The translations under genes and the position numbers were made by a program. Source: Ramlibacter sp. PS4R-6 (GTDB taxonomy: Bacteria; Pseudomonadota; Gammaproteobacteria; Burkholderiales; Burkholderiaceae_C). Taken from it: a DNA stretch of 64,000 nt. A model generated the notes under the pieces. That model had not been told where the DNA came from and searched no databases. It saw only the letters and a list, made by a program, of their open reading frames with translations. This document shows positions 55,501 to 64,000 of this stretch, piece by piece (the first letter of the stretch is position 1; the number at the start of each line of letters is the position of its first letter). The DNA lies in NCBI RefSeq assembly GCF_037572775.1, contig NZ_JBBHKA010000001.1, positions 744,001-808,000 of the forward strand, given 5' to 3'.

Positions 55501-56259
55501 CTAAGCTTGCGAAGGCAAGCGACGGATGAGCTCCATGGCGGCGGCCGGCGCCCGCTCCTTGGCGCCGTTGATGAAGAAGCAGAACACCTCGCGCCGCGAT
55601 CCTTTGGCCACCCAGGCGCGGCAGCCCTGCGCCCACTGGTCCAGCTGCGCCACCGGGTAGCCGGTGGGGCAGGACGCTTCGCTGCGCATCAGGCGCAGGT
55701 AGGCCAGGTCGGATTCGGTGTCGGGGATGTTGGGAAACTTCTCCGAGTCGGTGAACACCGTCGCGCAGCCGTGGCGGCGCGCGAGGTCCAGGTACTGCTC
55801 GTTGGCGAACGTCGGGTTGCGCACGTCCAGTACGTGGCGCAAGGGCCGCCCGCCGGCTTCGCGCGGCAACAGCTTCAGGAACGCCTCGAAATCGGCCGGA
55901 TCGAACTTCTTGGTCTCCATGAACTGCCACAGCACCGCGCCGAGCTTGTCCTGCAGTTCGGCGATGCCGCTGGCGACGAAGCGCTCGATCGACTCGCCGG
56001 CCGTGGCCAGCACCTTGCGGTTGGTGGCGAAGCGGTTGGCCTTGAGCGTGAAGACGAAGCCTTCGGGCGTCTCGTCGCGCCACTTGGCGAAGGTCGCCCG
56101 CTTCATGGTGCTGTAGTAGGTGCCGTTGACCTCGATGGCCGTCAGTTGCCGGCTGGCGTGGTGCAACTCGCGGCTGTGCGGCAGCCCCCGGGGGAAGAAG
56201 TTGTCGCGCCAGGGCTCGTAAGTCCAGCCGCCGACGCCGACGCGGATGCGTGTGTCCAT
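55501..56259 (-). CDS. DUF72 (YecE-like) TIM-barrel protein
   Basis: A 252-residue protein with the DUF72 signatures RVGVGGWTYEPWRDNFFPRG near the N-terminus, TAIEVNGTYYSTMKRATFAK and GFVFTLKANRFATN. The C-terminal half has LDVRNPTF and VFCFFINGAKERAP. The fold resembles xylose isomerase-like barrels; the enzyme activity is not known. It is divergent from the M20 peptidase gene with an 89-base spacer. Confidence 0.9.
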   Translation of the reverse strand: MDTRIRVGVGGWTYEPWRDNFFPRGLPHSRELHHASRQLTAIEVNGTYYSTMKRATFAKWRDETPEGFVFTLKANRFATNRKVLATAGESIERFVASGIAELQDKLGAVLWQFMETKKFDPADFEAFLKLLPREAGGRPLRHVLDVRNPTFANEQYLDLARRHGCATVFTDSEKFPNIPDTESDLAYLRLMRSEASCPTGYPVAQLDQWAQGCRAWVAKGSRREVFCFFINGAKERAPAAAMELIRRLPSQA

Positions 56260-56348
56260 GACGGCATGTTAGGCCCGGGTGGCAGGGGATTTGTCAGTGG
56301 CGTACAGTTCATGGTTCCGCTGTTTCACGCCACAAGCGAACCTCAGCC

Positions 56349-57821
56349 ATGAACGCACCCCTGCACCGGGAAATCCCCGCCGGCCTCCTCGATCCCGCCT
56401 CCGCGCTGACCCACGCCACCGAGCAATGGGACCGCGACATCGTGCGGCAACTCACCGACTACATTGCCATCCCCGCCAAGTCGCCGGGCTTCGACAAGGA
56501 CTGGGTCCAGCACGGCTTCATCGACACCGTGGTGCGCAACGCCGCCGCGTGGATCGAGGCGCAGAAGGTCGAGGGCCTGAAGCTCGAGGTCGTGCGCCTG
56601 CCCGGCCGCACGCCGGTGCTGTTCTTCGACATCGCGGCGACCAAGGCCGATGCGAAGCAGACCGTGCTGATGTACGGCCACCTGGACAAGCAGCCGGAGT
56701 TCACCGGCTGGCGCTCGGACCTGGGCCCGTGGACGCCCAAGTACGAGGACGGCAAGCTCTATGGCCGCGGCGGCGCCGACGACGGCTACGCCGCCTACGC
56801 CAGCATCGCCGCCGTGCAGGCGCTCAAGGCGCAGAAGATTCCGCACCCGCGCATCGTCGGCATCGTGGAAACGTGCGAGGAGTCGGGCTCCTACGACTTG
56901 CTGCCCTACGTCGACGCGCTGCGCCCTCGCCTGGGCGATGTGGGCCTGGTGATCTGCCTGGACTCCGGCGCCGGCAACTACGACCAGCTGTGGCTCACGA
57001 CCTCGCTGCGCGGCATGACCAGCGGCGTGCTGAAGGTGCAGATCCTCACCGAAGGCGTGCACTCCGGCGATTCGTCGGGCCTGGTGCCGTCGAGCTTCCG
57101 CATCATGCGGCAGGTGCTCGACCGCCTCGAGGACAGCAAGAGCGGGCGCCTGCTGCCCGACAGTTTCCATTGCGAGATCCCGGGCGAGCGCCTGGAGCAG
57201 ACGAAAGCCACCGCGAAGATCCTCGGCGACGAGGTGTGGAAGCGCTTCCCCTGGGCGCACTTCGATTGCGCCGGCTCGAGCACCTTCTCGCTGCCCACCA
57301 CGACCGACCCGCTGCAGGCACTGATCAACCGCACGTGGAAGCCGACGCTCTCGGTCACGGGCGCCGAAGGCTTCCCGACCTTGCAGGACGCGGGCAACGT
57401 GCTGCGTCCCTACACCGCGTTCAAGCTGTCGCTGCGCCTGCCGCCGCTGGTCGATGCGGCCAAGGCCACAGAAGAGCTCAAGCAGCTGTTGGAAGACAAC
57501 GCGCCCTACCAGGCCCGGGTGACGTTCGAGGCCGACCACGCCGCCACCGGGTGGAATGCGCCGCAGACGGCGCCCTGGTTCGCGCAGGTGCTCGACGCCG
57601 CGTCGCAGGCGCATTTCGGCGCGCCCTGCGGCTTCATCGGCCAGGGCGGCACGATCCCGCTGATGAACATGCTCAGCGAAGGCTTCCCCACGGCGCAGAT
57701 GATGGTGTGCGGCGTGCTCGGCCCCAAGAGCAACGCGCACGGCCCCAACGAATTCCTGCACGTGCCCTACGCCAAGAAGCTGACGGCCGCCGTCGCCCAG
57801 GTCATCGCCCAGATGCCTTGA
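56349..57821 (+). CDS. M20 family metallopeptidase (carnosinase/CPG2 type)
   Basis: A 490-residue di-zinc peptidase. The metal ligands are His111 and Asp113 (MYGHLDKQPE), Asp144 (RGGADDGYA) and Glu178, with catalytic Glu177 (ETCEESGS); a further His in GPNEFLHVPYAKK closes the site. A dimerisation (lid) domain is inserted at about 215-380. It lacks a signal peptide, so a cytosolic dipeptidase or carboxypeptidase is likely. It is monocistronic: 147 bases before the next gene. Substrate specificity cannot be read from sequence. Confidence 0.92.
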   Translation: MNAPLHREIPAGLLDPASALTHATEQWDRDIVRQLTDYIAIPAKSPGFDKDWVQHGFIDTVVRNAAAWIEAQKVEGLKLEVVRLPGRTPVLFFDIAATKADAKQTVLMYGHLDKQPEFTGWRSDLGPWTPKYEDGKLYGRGGADDGYAAYASIAAVQALKAQKIPHPRIVGIVETCEESGSYDLLPYVDALRPRLGDVGLVICLDSGAGNYDQLWLTTSLRGMTSGVLKVQILTEGVHSGDSSGLVPSSFRIMRQVLDRLEDSKSGRLLPDSFHCEIPGERLEQTKATAKILGDEVWKRFPWAHFDCAGSSTFSLPTTTDPLQALINRTWKPTLSVTGAEGFPTLQDAGNVLRPYTAFKLSLRLPPLVDAAKATEELKQLLEDNAPYQARVTFEADHAATGWNAPQTAPWFAQVLDAASQAHFGAPCGFIGQGGTIPLMNMLSEGFPTAQMMVCGVLGPKSNAHGPNEFLHVPYAKKLTAAVAQVIAQMP

Positions 57822-57968
57822 TGGGCTGAAGCCCGCGGATTTCCTGTGATTTCGCGCACAGGAAACCTGCGGCGCATTCACCGGGAGACGCTGCGGGGCG
57901 CGCGGCGTGTGGCGTGGGCGCAAAACCCCGTTGCGCAACGCAACGCCGCGCGCGAACATGCCGCGGCA

Positions 57969-58826
57969 ATGGCTCCCGAACCCGTCGAATCGACGCTGTC
58001 CACCTTCACCGCGAGCGATGGCGACAACCTCGCCATGCAGGACTGGCCGCTGCCCGAAGGGGTGGCGCAGCGCGGCACGGTCGTCATCGTGCACGGCCTG
58101 GGCGAGCACGCCGGCCGCTACGACCACGTGGCGCGGCGCCTCAACGAATGGGGCTTCGCCGTGCGCGGCTACGACCACTACGGCCACGGCGATTCGGGCG
58201 GCGTGCGTGGCGCGCTGCCGGTGGAATCGCGCTTCATCGACGACCTCGGCGACGTCGTGCAGAGCACGCGCCAGCGCATGAACGCGGGTTTGCCGCTCAT
58301 CGTCTTCGGCCACAGCATGGGCGGGCTGGTCGCCGCCTGCCTCGTCGCGCTGGGCCAGGTGCGCGTGGACGGCCTCGTGCTGTCCTCGCCCGCGCTCGAC
58401 GCGGGCCTGACGCCGGTGCAGAAGTTCCTGCTCGCCACCTTGCCGCGCATCGCGCCGAACCTTGTCGTGCGCAACGGCATCGACCCGCACAACATCTCGC
58501 GCGACCCCGCCGTGGTTGCCGCCTACCAGGCCGACCCGCGCGTGCACGACCGGATCTCGGCGCGCCTGGGGCGCTTCATCGCCGACGCGGGCCCGACGGT
58601 GATCGCGCACGCCGCGCAGTGGTCGGTGCCGACGCTCTTGATGTTCGCGGGCGAGGACAAGCTGGTGTCGCCGGCCGGCAGCCGCGCCTTCGCCGAGGCC
58701 GCGCCGCCGCAGGTGGTGGCCACGCACTGCTTCGAGCACTGTTTCCACGAGATCTTCAACGAGCCCGACAACGAGGCCGTGTTCGGCATGCTCCAGCGCT
58801 GGCTGGACGCGAACTTCCGGCGCTGA
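57969..58826 (+). CDS. Alpha/beta hydrolase, monoacylglycerol lipase-like
   Basis: A 285-residue hydrolase if begun at ATG 57969 (APEPVESTLSTF); a longer frame from 57846 adds an Arg-rich stretch with no sign of a signal. The oxyanion region is VIVHGLGEHAGRY, the nucleophile elbow is FGHSMGGLVAA, the acid is Asp in MFAGEDKLVSP, and the His lies in CFEHCFHEIFNEP. The HGLGEHAGRY and GHSMGG pair is typical of monoacylglycerol lipases/lysophospholipases. No membrane anchor or lipoprotein box is seen. Confidence 0.88.
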   Translation: MAPEPVESTLSTFTASDGDNLAMQDWPLPEGVAQRGTVVIVHGLGEHAGRYDHVARRLNEWGFAVRGYDHYGHGDSGGVRGALPVESRFIDDLGDVVQSTRQRMNAGLPLIVFGHSMGGLVAACLVALGQVRVDGLVLSSPALDAGLTPVQKFLLATLPRIAPNLVVRNGIDPHNISRDPAVVAAYQADPRVHDRISARLGRFIADAGPTVIAHAAQWSVPTLLMFAGEDKLVSPAGSRAFAEAAPPQVVATHCFEHCFHEIFNEPDNEAVFGMLQRWLDANFRR

Positions 58827-58835
58827 AGGCCGCGG

Positions 58836-59549
58836 CTAGGAAAGGGTGAGCAGCGCGAGCGCCGCGATCGGCGCCGTCTCGGCGCGCAACACGCGCGGAC
58901 CCAGGGACACGCGCGCGAAGCCCGCATCGACGGCGGCCTGCTCCTCACGCGCGTCGAGCCCGCCCTCGGGGCCCGACAACACAAGGCATTCCTTCCCGTC
59001 GGCAAGCAGGGCGTTGTCCAGCCGCGGCGCCTGCGCATCCAGCGACAGCACGAACCTCACTGGCGGCAAGGCGCGCGTCAACCATTCGGCGTAGCCGGCG
59101 GGCTCCTGCACCACCGGCAGCCGGTTGCGCCCGCTCTGCTCGCACGCCGCCGCGGCGATCGCCTGCCAGTGCTCCTGCTTCTTCTGCGCGCGTTCGCCGG
59201 CCACGCGCAGGATGGCGCGCGCGGTCACCAGCGGCTGGATCGACGCGGCGCCCAGCTCCGTCGCCTTCTCCACCAGCCAGTCCATGCGCTCGTTGGCGGG
59301 AATGCCGATGGCGAGGTGCACGGCAACCCCCACCTCGCGCTCGACCTCTTCATATTGCGTGACGCGCACGTCGACGTCGCTGCGCCCCATGCGCTCGATC
59401 ACCGCGCGCCACTGGCCGCCTTCGCCGTTGAAGAGCAGCACCTCCTCGCCCGGCTGCAGCCGCAGCACCTGGACGTGCCGCGCCGGGCCCGGCGGCAGCG
59501 CGAGCGCCTGCCCGGACGACAGGCGCGTGGGGCAGTACAGGCGTGGCAC
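58836..59549 (-). CDS. rsmE: 16S rRNA (uracil(1498)-N3)-methyltransferase
   Basis: A 237-residue SPOUT methyltransferase. The N-terminal PUA-like region starts PRLYCPTRLSSGQALALPPG and has RVLRL-type RHVQVLRLQPGEEVLLF. The SPOUT part shows DWLVEKATELGAASIQPL, EQSGRNRLPVV, and the SAM-binding LSGPEGGLD and LGPRVLRAETAPIAAL. It methylates U1498 of 16S rRNA. It lies four bases after amgK on the same strand, so the two are co-transcribed. Confidence 0.96.
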   Translation of the reverse strand: MPRLYCPTRLSSGQALALPPGPARHVQVLRLQPGEEVLLFNGEGGQWRAVIERMGRSDVDVRVTQYEEVEREVGVAVHLAIGIPANERMDWLVEKATELGAASIQPLVTARAILRVAGERAQKKQEHWQAIAAAACEQSGRNRLPVVQEPAGYAEWLTRALPPVRFVLSLDAQAPRLDNALLADGKECLVLSGPEGGLDAREEQAAVDAGFARVSLGPRVLRAETAPIAALALLTLS

Positions 59550-59552
59550 GGC

Positions 59553-60644
59553 CTACAGGCGCCCGAAGGAATACGCCGACGCGGCCTCGGTGCCCTCGAT
59601 CCCGTCGACCAGGCGCAGCAGCGGCGCGAGCTCGCGGTAGCGCGAGGCGGTGGCGCGGATGTAGCCGATGAAGCGCGGCGCATCGGCCAGGTATCGGGGC
59701 TTGCCGTCGCGCAGCGTCAGGCGCGCGAAGATGCCGGCGACCTTCAGGTGCCGCTGCAGGCCCATCCACTCCACCGCGCGGTAGAACTCGCCGAAGTCGG
59801 TTCCCACGGGCAGGCCGGCCTTGCGCGCCTTCTCCCAGTAGCGCACGGTCACGTCGAGCACGAACTCCTCGTCCCACGACAGGAAGGCGTCGCGCATCAG
59901 GCAGGCGATGTCGTACGTGATGGGCCCATAGACCGCGTCCTGGAAGTCGAGCACGCCCAGGCGCGCCTCGCCGGCGTCGCGCGGCATCATCAGGTTGCGC
60001 GGCATGAAGTCGCGGTGCACGTAGACCGAGGGCGACGCGAGGTTGCGGTCCATGATGAGCGCGAACTGCGCATCGAGCACCTGCCGCTGCTCGTCCGTGA
60101 GCGTGACGCCGCGGTGCTTCGCGATGTACCAGTCGGGGAAGAGGGCCAGCTCGCGCGCCAGCAGCGCGCGGTCGTAGGGCGGCAGCACCGCGGGCTTGGA
60201 CGCCAGCTGCCAGGCGATGAGCGCGTCGGCCGCAGCCATGTAAAGCGCGCGGTTGGCCTCGGGATGCTCGCGGTCCACCGCCTCGATCATGGTCTGCGTG
60301 CCCAGGTCGGTGAGCAGCATGAAGCCGTCGGCTTCGTCCCACTCGAGCACGCGCGGCGCGTTCAGGCCGGCGTCGGCCATCAGCCGCGCGACCTTCACGA
60401 AGGGCTTGCAGTCCTCCTTGTCGGGCGGCGCGTCCATGACGATGAAGCTCGCGCCCTGCGCGTCGTCCACGCGCAGGTAGCGGCGGAAACTGGCGTCGGC
60501 GGAGGCGATGCGAACGGACGACGGCACGAGGGCGTGCGCCGGCGCGACCCGGGCCAGCCATGCGTCGAAGCGCTGCGCGCGCGCGGCATCGCTCCAGGGG
60601 ACCGCACCGGGGGTTACTGCAGGGGATGTGGGGGGTGCGCTCAT
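59553..60644 (-). CDS. amgK: Cell-wall sugar kinase AmgK (aminoglycoside phosphotransferase fold)
   Basis: A 363-residue kinase. ADASFRRYLRVDDAQGASFI is the ATP-binding N-terminal lobe. The catalytic loop is VYVHRDFMPRNLMMP (Asp and Asn), followed by the metal-binding Asp in LGVLDFQDAVYG. AmgK phosphorylates the anomeric position of N-acetylmuramate and N-acetylglucosamine during peptidoglycan recycling, usually with MurU. The position divergent from lptD-surA is the typical amgK location. No murU follows: rsmE comes next instead. Confidence 0.87.
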   Translation of the reverse strand: MSAPPTSPAVTPGAVPWSDAARAQRFDAWLARVAPAHALVPSSVRIASADASFRRYLRVDDAQGASFIVMDAPPDKEDCKPFVKVARLMADAGLNAPRVLEWDEADGFMLLTDLGTQTMIEAVDREHPEANRALYMAAADALIAWQLASKPAVLPPYDRALLARELALFPDWYIAKHRGVTLTDEQRQVLDAQFALIMDRNLASPSVYVHRDFMPRNLMMPRDAGEARLGVLDFQDAVYGPITYDIACLMRDAFLSWDEEFVLDVTVRYWEKARKAGLPVGTDFGEFYRAVEWMGLQRHLKVAGIFARLTLRDGKPRYLADAPRFIGYIRATASRYRELAPLLRLVDGIEGTEAASAYSFGRL

Positions 60645-60670
60645 GGATAATCGATTCTACAAATCGCTCG

Positions 60671-63025
60671 ATGCCCCAACCGAGAACGAAGGCGCGCCGC
60701 GCCCCCTTTTCCCTCACGCCGGTCGCGCTCGTCGCCTGTGCCCTGCTGCACGCGCCGCTCGCGCATGCGCAGGCCCCGGCCGAGCCGCCGCTGCAGCTGA
60801 AGTCCACGCCCATGCTGCGCGAGGACGTGCCGCAGGCTTCGCGCCAGCAGTTGCCGTCCTTCGTCTCGGGCGACACGATCCACGGCACGCCCGACCTCGA
60901 CACCGTGGTCGAAGGCCACGCGGAGCTGCGCCGTGGCGACACGGTGATCCGCGCCGACCGGCTCGAGTACTACGCGCCCGACGACCTGGCCAAGGCGCGC
61001 GGCAACGTGCGCATCAACCGCGCGGGCAACGTGTTCGAGGGGCCGGAGCTGCAGCTGAAGGTCGAGTCCTTCGAGGGCTTCTTCAACCAGCCGCGCTACC
61101 GCCTGCTGCGCAACGACGCCTACGGCCAGGCCGACCGCGTCGACTTCATCGACGACAAGCGCAGCGTCATCCGCAACGCCACCTACACCACCTGCCAGCG
61201 CGAGGACTACCCGGGCTGGATGCCGGCGTGGATCCTGCGCGCGGACAGCATCCGCATCGACGAGGAAGAGGAGGTCGGCCAGGCACAGGGCGCGTCGCTG
61301 TCGTTCCTGGGCATGGCGGTGCCGGTACCGTCGATGAGCTTCCCGCTCACCGACAAGCGCAAGTCGGGCCTGCTGCCGCCCACCATCGGCGTGGACAACG
61401 TGAGCGGCGTCGAGGTGACGATGCCCTACTACTGGAACATCGCGCCCAACCGCGACGCCACGATCTACCCGACGCTCATGAGCAAGCGCGGGCTGGACCT
61501 GGGCGCGGAGTTCCGCTACCTCGAGCCGACTTACCGCGGCACCGTGCGCGGCGACTACATGCCGGGCGATTCGCTGCGCCACCGCGACCGCTGGGCCTAT
61601 GCCGCGCGCCACGACGGCGTGTTCAGCACGGCCGCCGGCGGCCTGGGCCTGCACCTGGACCTCAACCGCGTCAGCGACGACAACTACTGGCGCGATTTCT
61701 CTCGCGCCAGCGCCTCCCTCACGCAGCGCCTCTTGGCCAACGAGGGCACGCTGTCGTGGGCGCAGGGCAACTTCTCGGTGAGCGCGCGCGCCCTGAAGTG
61801 GCAGACGCTGCAGGACGTGAGCGCGCCCATCACGCCGCCGTATGACCGGATGCCGCAGGTGGTGGCGCGCTACGCGCGCGAGCAGCTGCCCGGCGGCTTC
61901 GACACGCTGCTGGAGACGGACACGACGCGCTTCCGCTCCGACGAGACCTTCACGCTGCAGCCCAACGCCGTGCGCACCTATGCGCTGGCGCGCATCGCGC
62001 GGCCTTGGCAGGCGCCGGGCTGGTTCGTCATCCCCAGGCTGCAACTGCACGCCACGCGCTACGAGTTCGACACGCCGCTGGTCGCGACCGGCTCCTCGGT
62101 CGCCACGCGCACGGTGCCCACCTTCAGCCTGGACAGCGGCCTCGTCTTCGAGCGCGACGCGAACATCTTCGGCCGCGCGCTGCGCCAGACGCTGGAGCCG
62201 CGCGCCTTCTACGTGAAGACGCCCTACCGCAACCAGAACTTCCTGCCGAACTACGACACGGCGCGCTACGACTTCAGCTTCGCCACGGTCTACAGCGAGA
62301 ACGAGTTCGGGGGCCACGACCGCCTCGCCGACGAGGACCTGCTCACCGTCGGCGTGGGCACGCGCCTGCTGGATGCGGAAACCGGTGCGCAGGCGGCGCG
62401 CTTCGACATCGCGCAGCGCATCCGCTTCCGCGACCAGCTCGTCACGCTGCCCGGCCAGGCGCCCGCGACCGAGCGCCTGTCGGACATCCTGCTGGGCGCT
62501 TCCGTCAGCTGGGTGCCGCAGTGGGGGACCGACCTGACGCTGCAGTACAACCCCAAGACCGGGCGCTCCGAGCGCGCCACGTTCGCCGCGCGCTACAACC
62601 CGAAGCCCTACCACGTGGTCAGCGCCGCCTACCGCGTCCAGCGCGAGCAGCCCGACCAGAGCGAGCAGCTGGACATCGGCTGGCAGTGGCCGATCTCCGA
62701 CCTGTTCGGCAAGCGCGCCTCCGAGCGCAGCGGCGGGCGCTGGTACAGCGTGGGCCGCCTGAACATGAGCCTGAAGGACCGCCGGGTGGTCGACGGCATC
62801 GTCGGCTTCGAATACGACGCCTGCTGCTGGGTCGGGCGCATCGTGCTGGAGCGCTTGCAGTCGGGCAACACCTCGTCGAACAAGCGGATCCTCTTCCAGA
62901 TCGAGTTCGTGGGCTTCACCCGCATCGGTTCCAGCGCCCTGCAGACGCTGCGCGACAATATCCCCCGTTACCAGTTCCTGCACGAGCGCACCGCGCCGCC
63001 CAGCCGCTTCACGAATTACGAGTGA
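60671..63025 (+). CDS. lptD: LPS-assembly protein LptD
   Basis: A 784-residue outer-membrane barrel, from ATG 60671, with a signal peptide (VALVACALLHAPLAHAQA). The N-terminal jellyroll region (TVVEGHAELRRGDTVIRADR, then GNVRINRAGNVFEGPELQ) fits the periplasmic OstA-like domain. The rest is a 26-strand-type barrel. Cysteines occur in ATYTTCQRED and as the CC pair in YDACCWVGRIV; these are the sort of positions that form the cross-domain disulfides of E. coli LptD. With LptE it inserts LPS into the outer leaflet. It is divergent from amgK by 26 bases and precedes surA by 7 bases. Confidence 0.95.
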   Translation: MPQPRTKARRAPFSLTPVALVACALLHAPLAHAQAPAEPPLQLKSTPMLREDVPQASRQQLPSFVSGDTIHGTPDLDTVVEGHAELRRGDTVIRADRLEYYAPDDLAKARGNVRINRAGNVFEGPELQLKVESFEGFFNQPRYRLLRNDAYGQADRVDFIDDKRSVIRNATYTTCQREDYPGWMPAWILRADSIRIDEEEEVGQAQGASLSFLGMAVPVPSMSFPLTDKRKSGLLPPTIGVDNVSGVEVTMPYYWNIAPNRDATIYPTLMSKRGLDLGAEFRYLEPTYRGTVRGDYMPGDSLRHRDRWAYAARHDGVFSTAAGGLGLHLDLNRVSDDNYWRDFSRASASLTQRLLANEGTLSWAQGNFSVSARALKWQTLQDVSAPITPPYDRMPQVVARYAREQLPGGFDTLLETDTTRFRSDETFTLQPNAVRTYALARIARPWQAPGWFVIPRLQLHATRYEFDTPLVATGSSVATRTVPTFSLDSGLVFERDANIFGRALRQTLEPRAFYVKTPYRNQNFLPNYDTARYDFSFATVYSENEFGGHDRLADEDLLTVGVGTRLLDAETGAQAARFDIAQRIRFRDQLVTLPGQAPATERLSDILLGASVSWVPQWGTDLTLQYNPKTGRSERATFAARYNPKPYHVVSAAYRVQREQPDQSEQLDIGWQWPISDLFGKRASERSGGRWYSVGRLNMSLKDRRVVDGIVGFEYDACCWVGRIVLERLQSGNTSSNKRILFQIEFVGFTRIGSSALQTLRDNIPRYQFLHERTAPPSRFTNYE

Positions 63026-63032
63026 CCGCACC

Positions 63033-64000
63033 ATGACACTTCGCGCCGCCGCCATCGCGCTGGCTGTACTTCTCGCGCCCCTGGCCGCCACGGCCCAGGG
63101 CCTGCGCCCGGCCACGCCGGTGCCGCCCGCCCGCATCGAGGCCGGCCCGCAGCCGGCCGACTTCATCGTGGCCGTCGTCAACTCCGAGCCCATCACCAAC
63201 AACGACGTGCGCGCGCGCATGGTGCGCTTTGCGCAGCAGCTGGCCGAGCAGGGCCAGCAGCCGCCGCCGCGCGAGGAGTTCGCGCGGCAGGTGCTGGAGC
63301 GCCTGATCAACGAACGCGCGCAGATCCAGTTCGCGCGCGAGAACGGCGTGCGCATCGACGACGCGCTGGTCGACCAGGCCGAGCAGCACGTGGCGCGCAC
63401 CAACCAGGTCACCGTGGCCGAGATGCGCCGGCGCGTGCTGGCCAGCGGCTCCTCGGTCGCCGCCTTCCGCAACGAGCTGCGCGAGCAGCTGGTGCTGCAG
63501 CGCCTGCGCGAGCGCGAGTTCGACAACAAGGGCCGCGTGAGCGAGCTGGAGATCGACCAATACCTGCGCGACCAGGAAGCCGCGGCGCGCGACCCCAACA
63601 ACGTCGAGTTCAACCTGGGCCACATCCTCATCGGCGTGCCCGAGAACGCGTCGATCGAGCAGACCACGCAACTGGCGGCGCGCGCGCAGCAGGTGCTGGC
63701 GCGGGCGCGCGCGGGCGAGGACCTGGTCAAGCTCGGGCAGGAATTCCCCGACGGGCGCGACTTCGGCGCCACCGGCGCGCCCGTGGGCGCGCGCCCGCTC
63801 GACCGCCTGCCGCCGCTCTTCGTGCAGGCGGTGCAAGGCGTGCCCGAAGGCGGCGTCGCCAACATCGTGCGCTCGGCCGCAGGCTTCCACATCATCAAGG
63901 TCTACGAGCGCCGCTCCGGCAGCCTGGCGCAGCAGACGGTGGTGCAGAACCACGCGCGCCACATCCTGATCCGCCCCGGCCCCAACATGACCGAGACGCA
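63033..64000 (+). CDS. surA: Periplasmic chaperone/peptidyl-prolyl isomerase SurA (cut by window end)
   Basis: At least 322 residues, open to the window end. Signal peptide AAAIALAVLLAPLAATAQ, then the SurA N-terminal domain (IVAVVNSEPITNNDVRARMV, VLERLINERAQIQFARENG). The first parvulin domain starts at FNLGHILIGVPENAS and includes DFGATGAPVGARPLDRLPP and ANIVRSAAGFHIIKVYERR. The beginning of the second (NHARHILIRPGP) is at the edge. SurA chaperones outer-membrane proteins, including LptD, with which it forms an operon. Confidence 0.95.
   Translation, partial: MTLRAAAIALAVLLAPLAATAQGLRPATPVPPARIEAGPQPADFIVAVVNSEPITNNDVRARMVRFAQQLAEQGQQPPPREEFARQVLERLINERAQIQFARENGVRIDDALVDQAEQHVARTNQVTVAEMRRRVLASGSSVAAFRNELREQLVLQRLREREFDNKGRVSELEIDQYLRDQEAAARDPNNVEFNLGHILIGVPENASIEQTTQLAARAQQVLARARAGEDLVKLGQEFPDGRDFGATGAPVGARPLDRLPPLFVQAVQGVPEGGVANIVRSAAGFHIIKVYERRSGSLAQQTVVQNHARHILIRPGPNMTET

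Overview
This 64 kb window is high-GC DNA from a betaproteobacterium, most likely Burkholderiales/Comamonadaceae (Ramlibacter/Variovorax-like). The assignment rests on the dnaA-dnaN-gyrB / rpmH-rnpA-yidD-yidC-mnmE replication-origin neighbourhood, the min operon, the kdsD-kdsC-lptC and lptD-surA outer-membrane modules and the character of the proteins. It was made by reading the sequence, not by a database search.

Layout. (1) 1-13.9 kb is housekeeping and small accessory DNA: an AsmA-family protein (cut by the window edge), gstA, a Spy/CpxP-like protein, pagL, a ybhP-clsB-ybhN phospholipid operon running into a split TIGR03915/UdgX DNA-repair pair, minCDE, two small enzymes, nnrU and several short proteins. 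Four related REP-like palindromes lie here. Two of them share 30 identical bases, and one of that pair sits inside the minC reading frame. (2) 14.4-25.5 kb is a lower-GC island inserted directly behind gyrB: three tightly coupled genes (a P-loop ATPase, an unrecognised 483-residue protein and a 1804-residue protein ending in an FtsK/HerA-type motor), then a C5-cytosine methyltransferase and a convergent Vsr mismatch endonuclease. The three-gene block resembles the FGH restriction cassette of phosphorothioate systems (DndFGH/DptFGH/SspFGH), but no phosphorothioation genes are visible. The natural hypothesis is a defence system in which 5-methylcytosine is the self mark. This is the most novel part of the window. 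(3) 25.5-35 kb is the origin region: gyrB, dnaN and dnaA leftward, rpmH-rnpA-yidD-yidC-mnmE rightward, with DnaA-box-like sites on both sides of dnaA.

(4) 35-45 kb: a secreted prolyl oligopeptidase, two cyclic-nucleotide-binding-domain proteins flanking an unknown protein, a Kef-type antiporter, the KDO/LPS transport genes kdsD-kdsC-lptC, a dehydrogenase and a glycine-rich RRM protein. (5) 45-47.5 kb: an Mn exporter-type gene, then a SAM-II-type riboswitch and a terminator hairpin ahead of metX-metW. (6) 47.6-54.5 kb: one continuous, translationally coupled run of rhodanese, chrA (chromate transporter), the five genes of C4 sugar-acid (tetronate) catabolism (denD, ltnD, otnK, otnC, otnI) and yigZ. 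(7) 54.5-64 kb: a YetF-like membrane protein, DUF3606 and DUF72 proteins, an M20 peptidase, a lipase-like hydrolase, rsmE, amgK, lptD and the start of surA.

No tRNA, rRNA, CRISPR array or transposase was seen.
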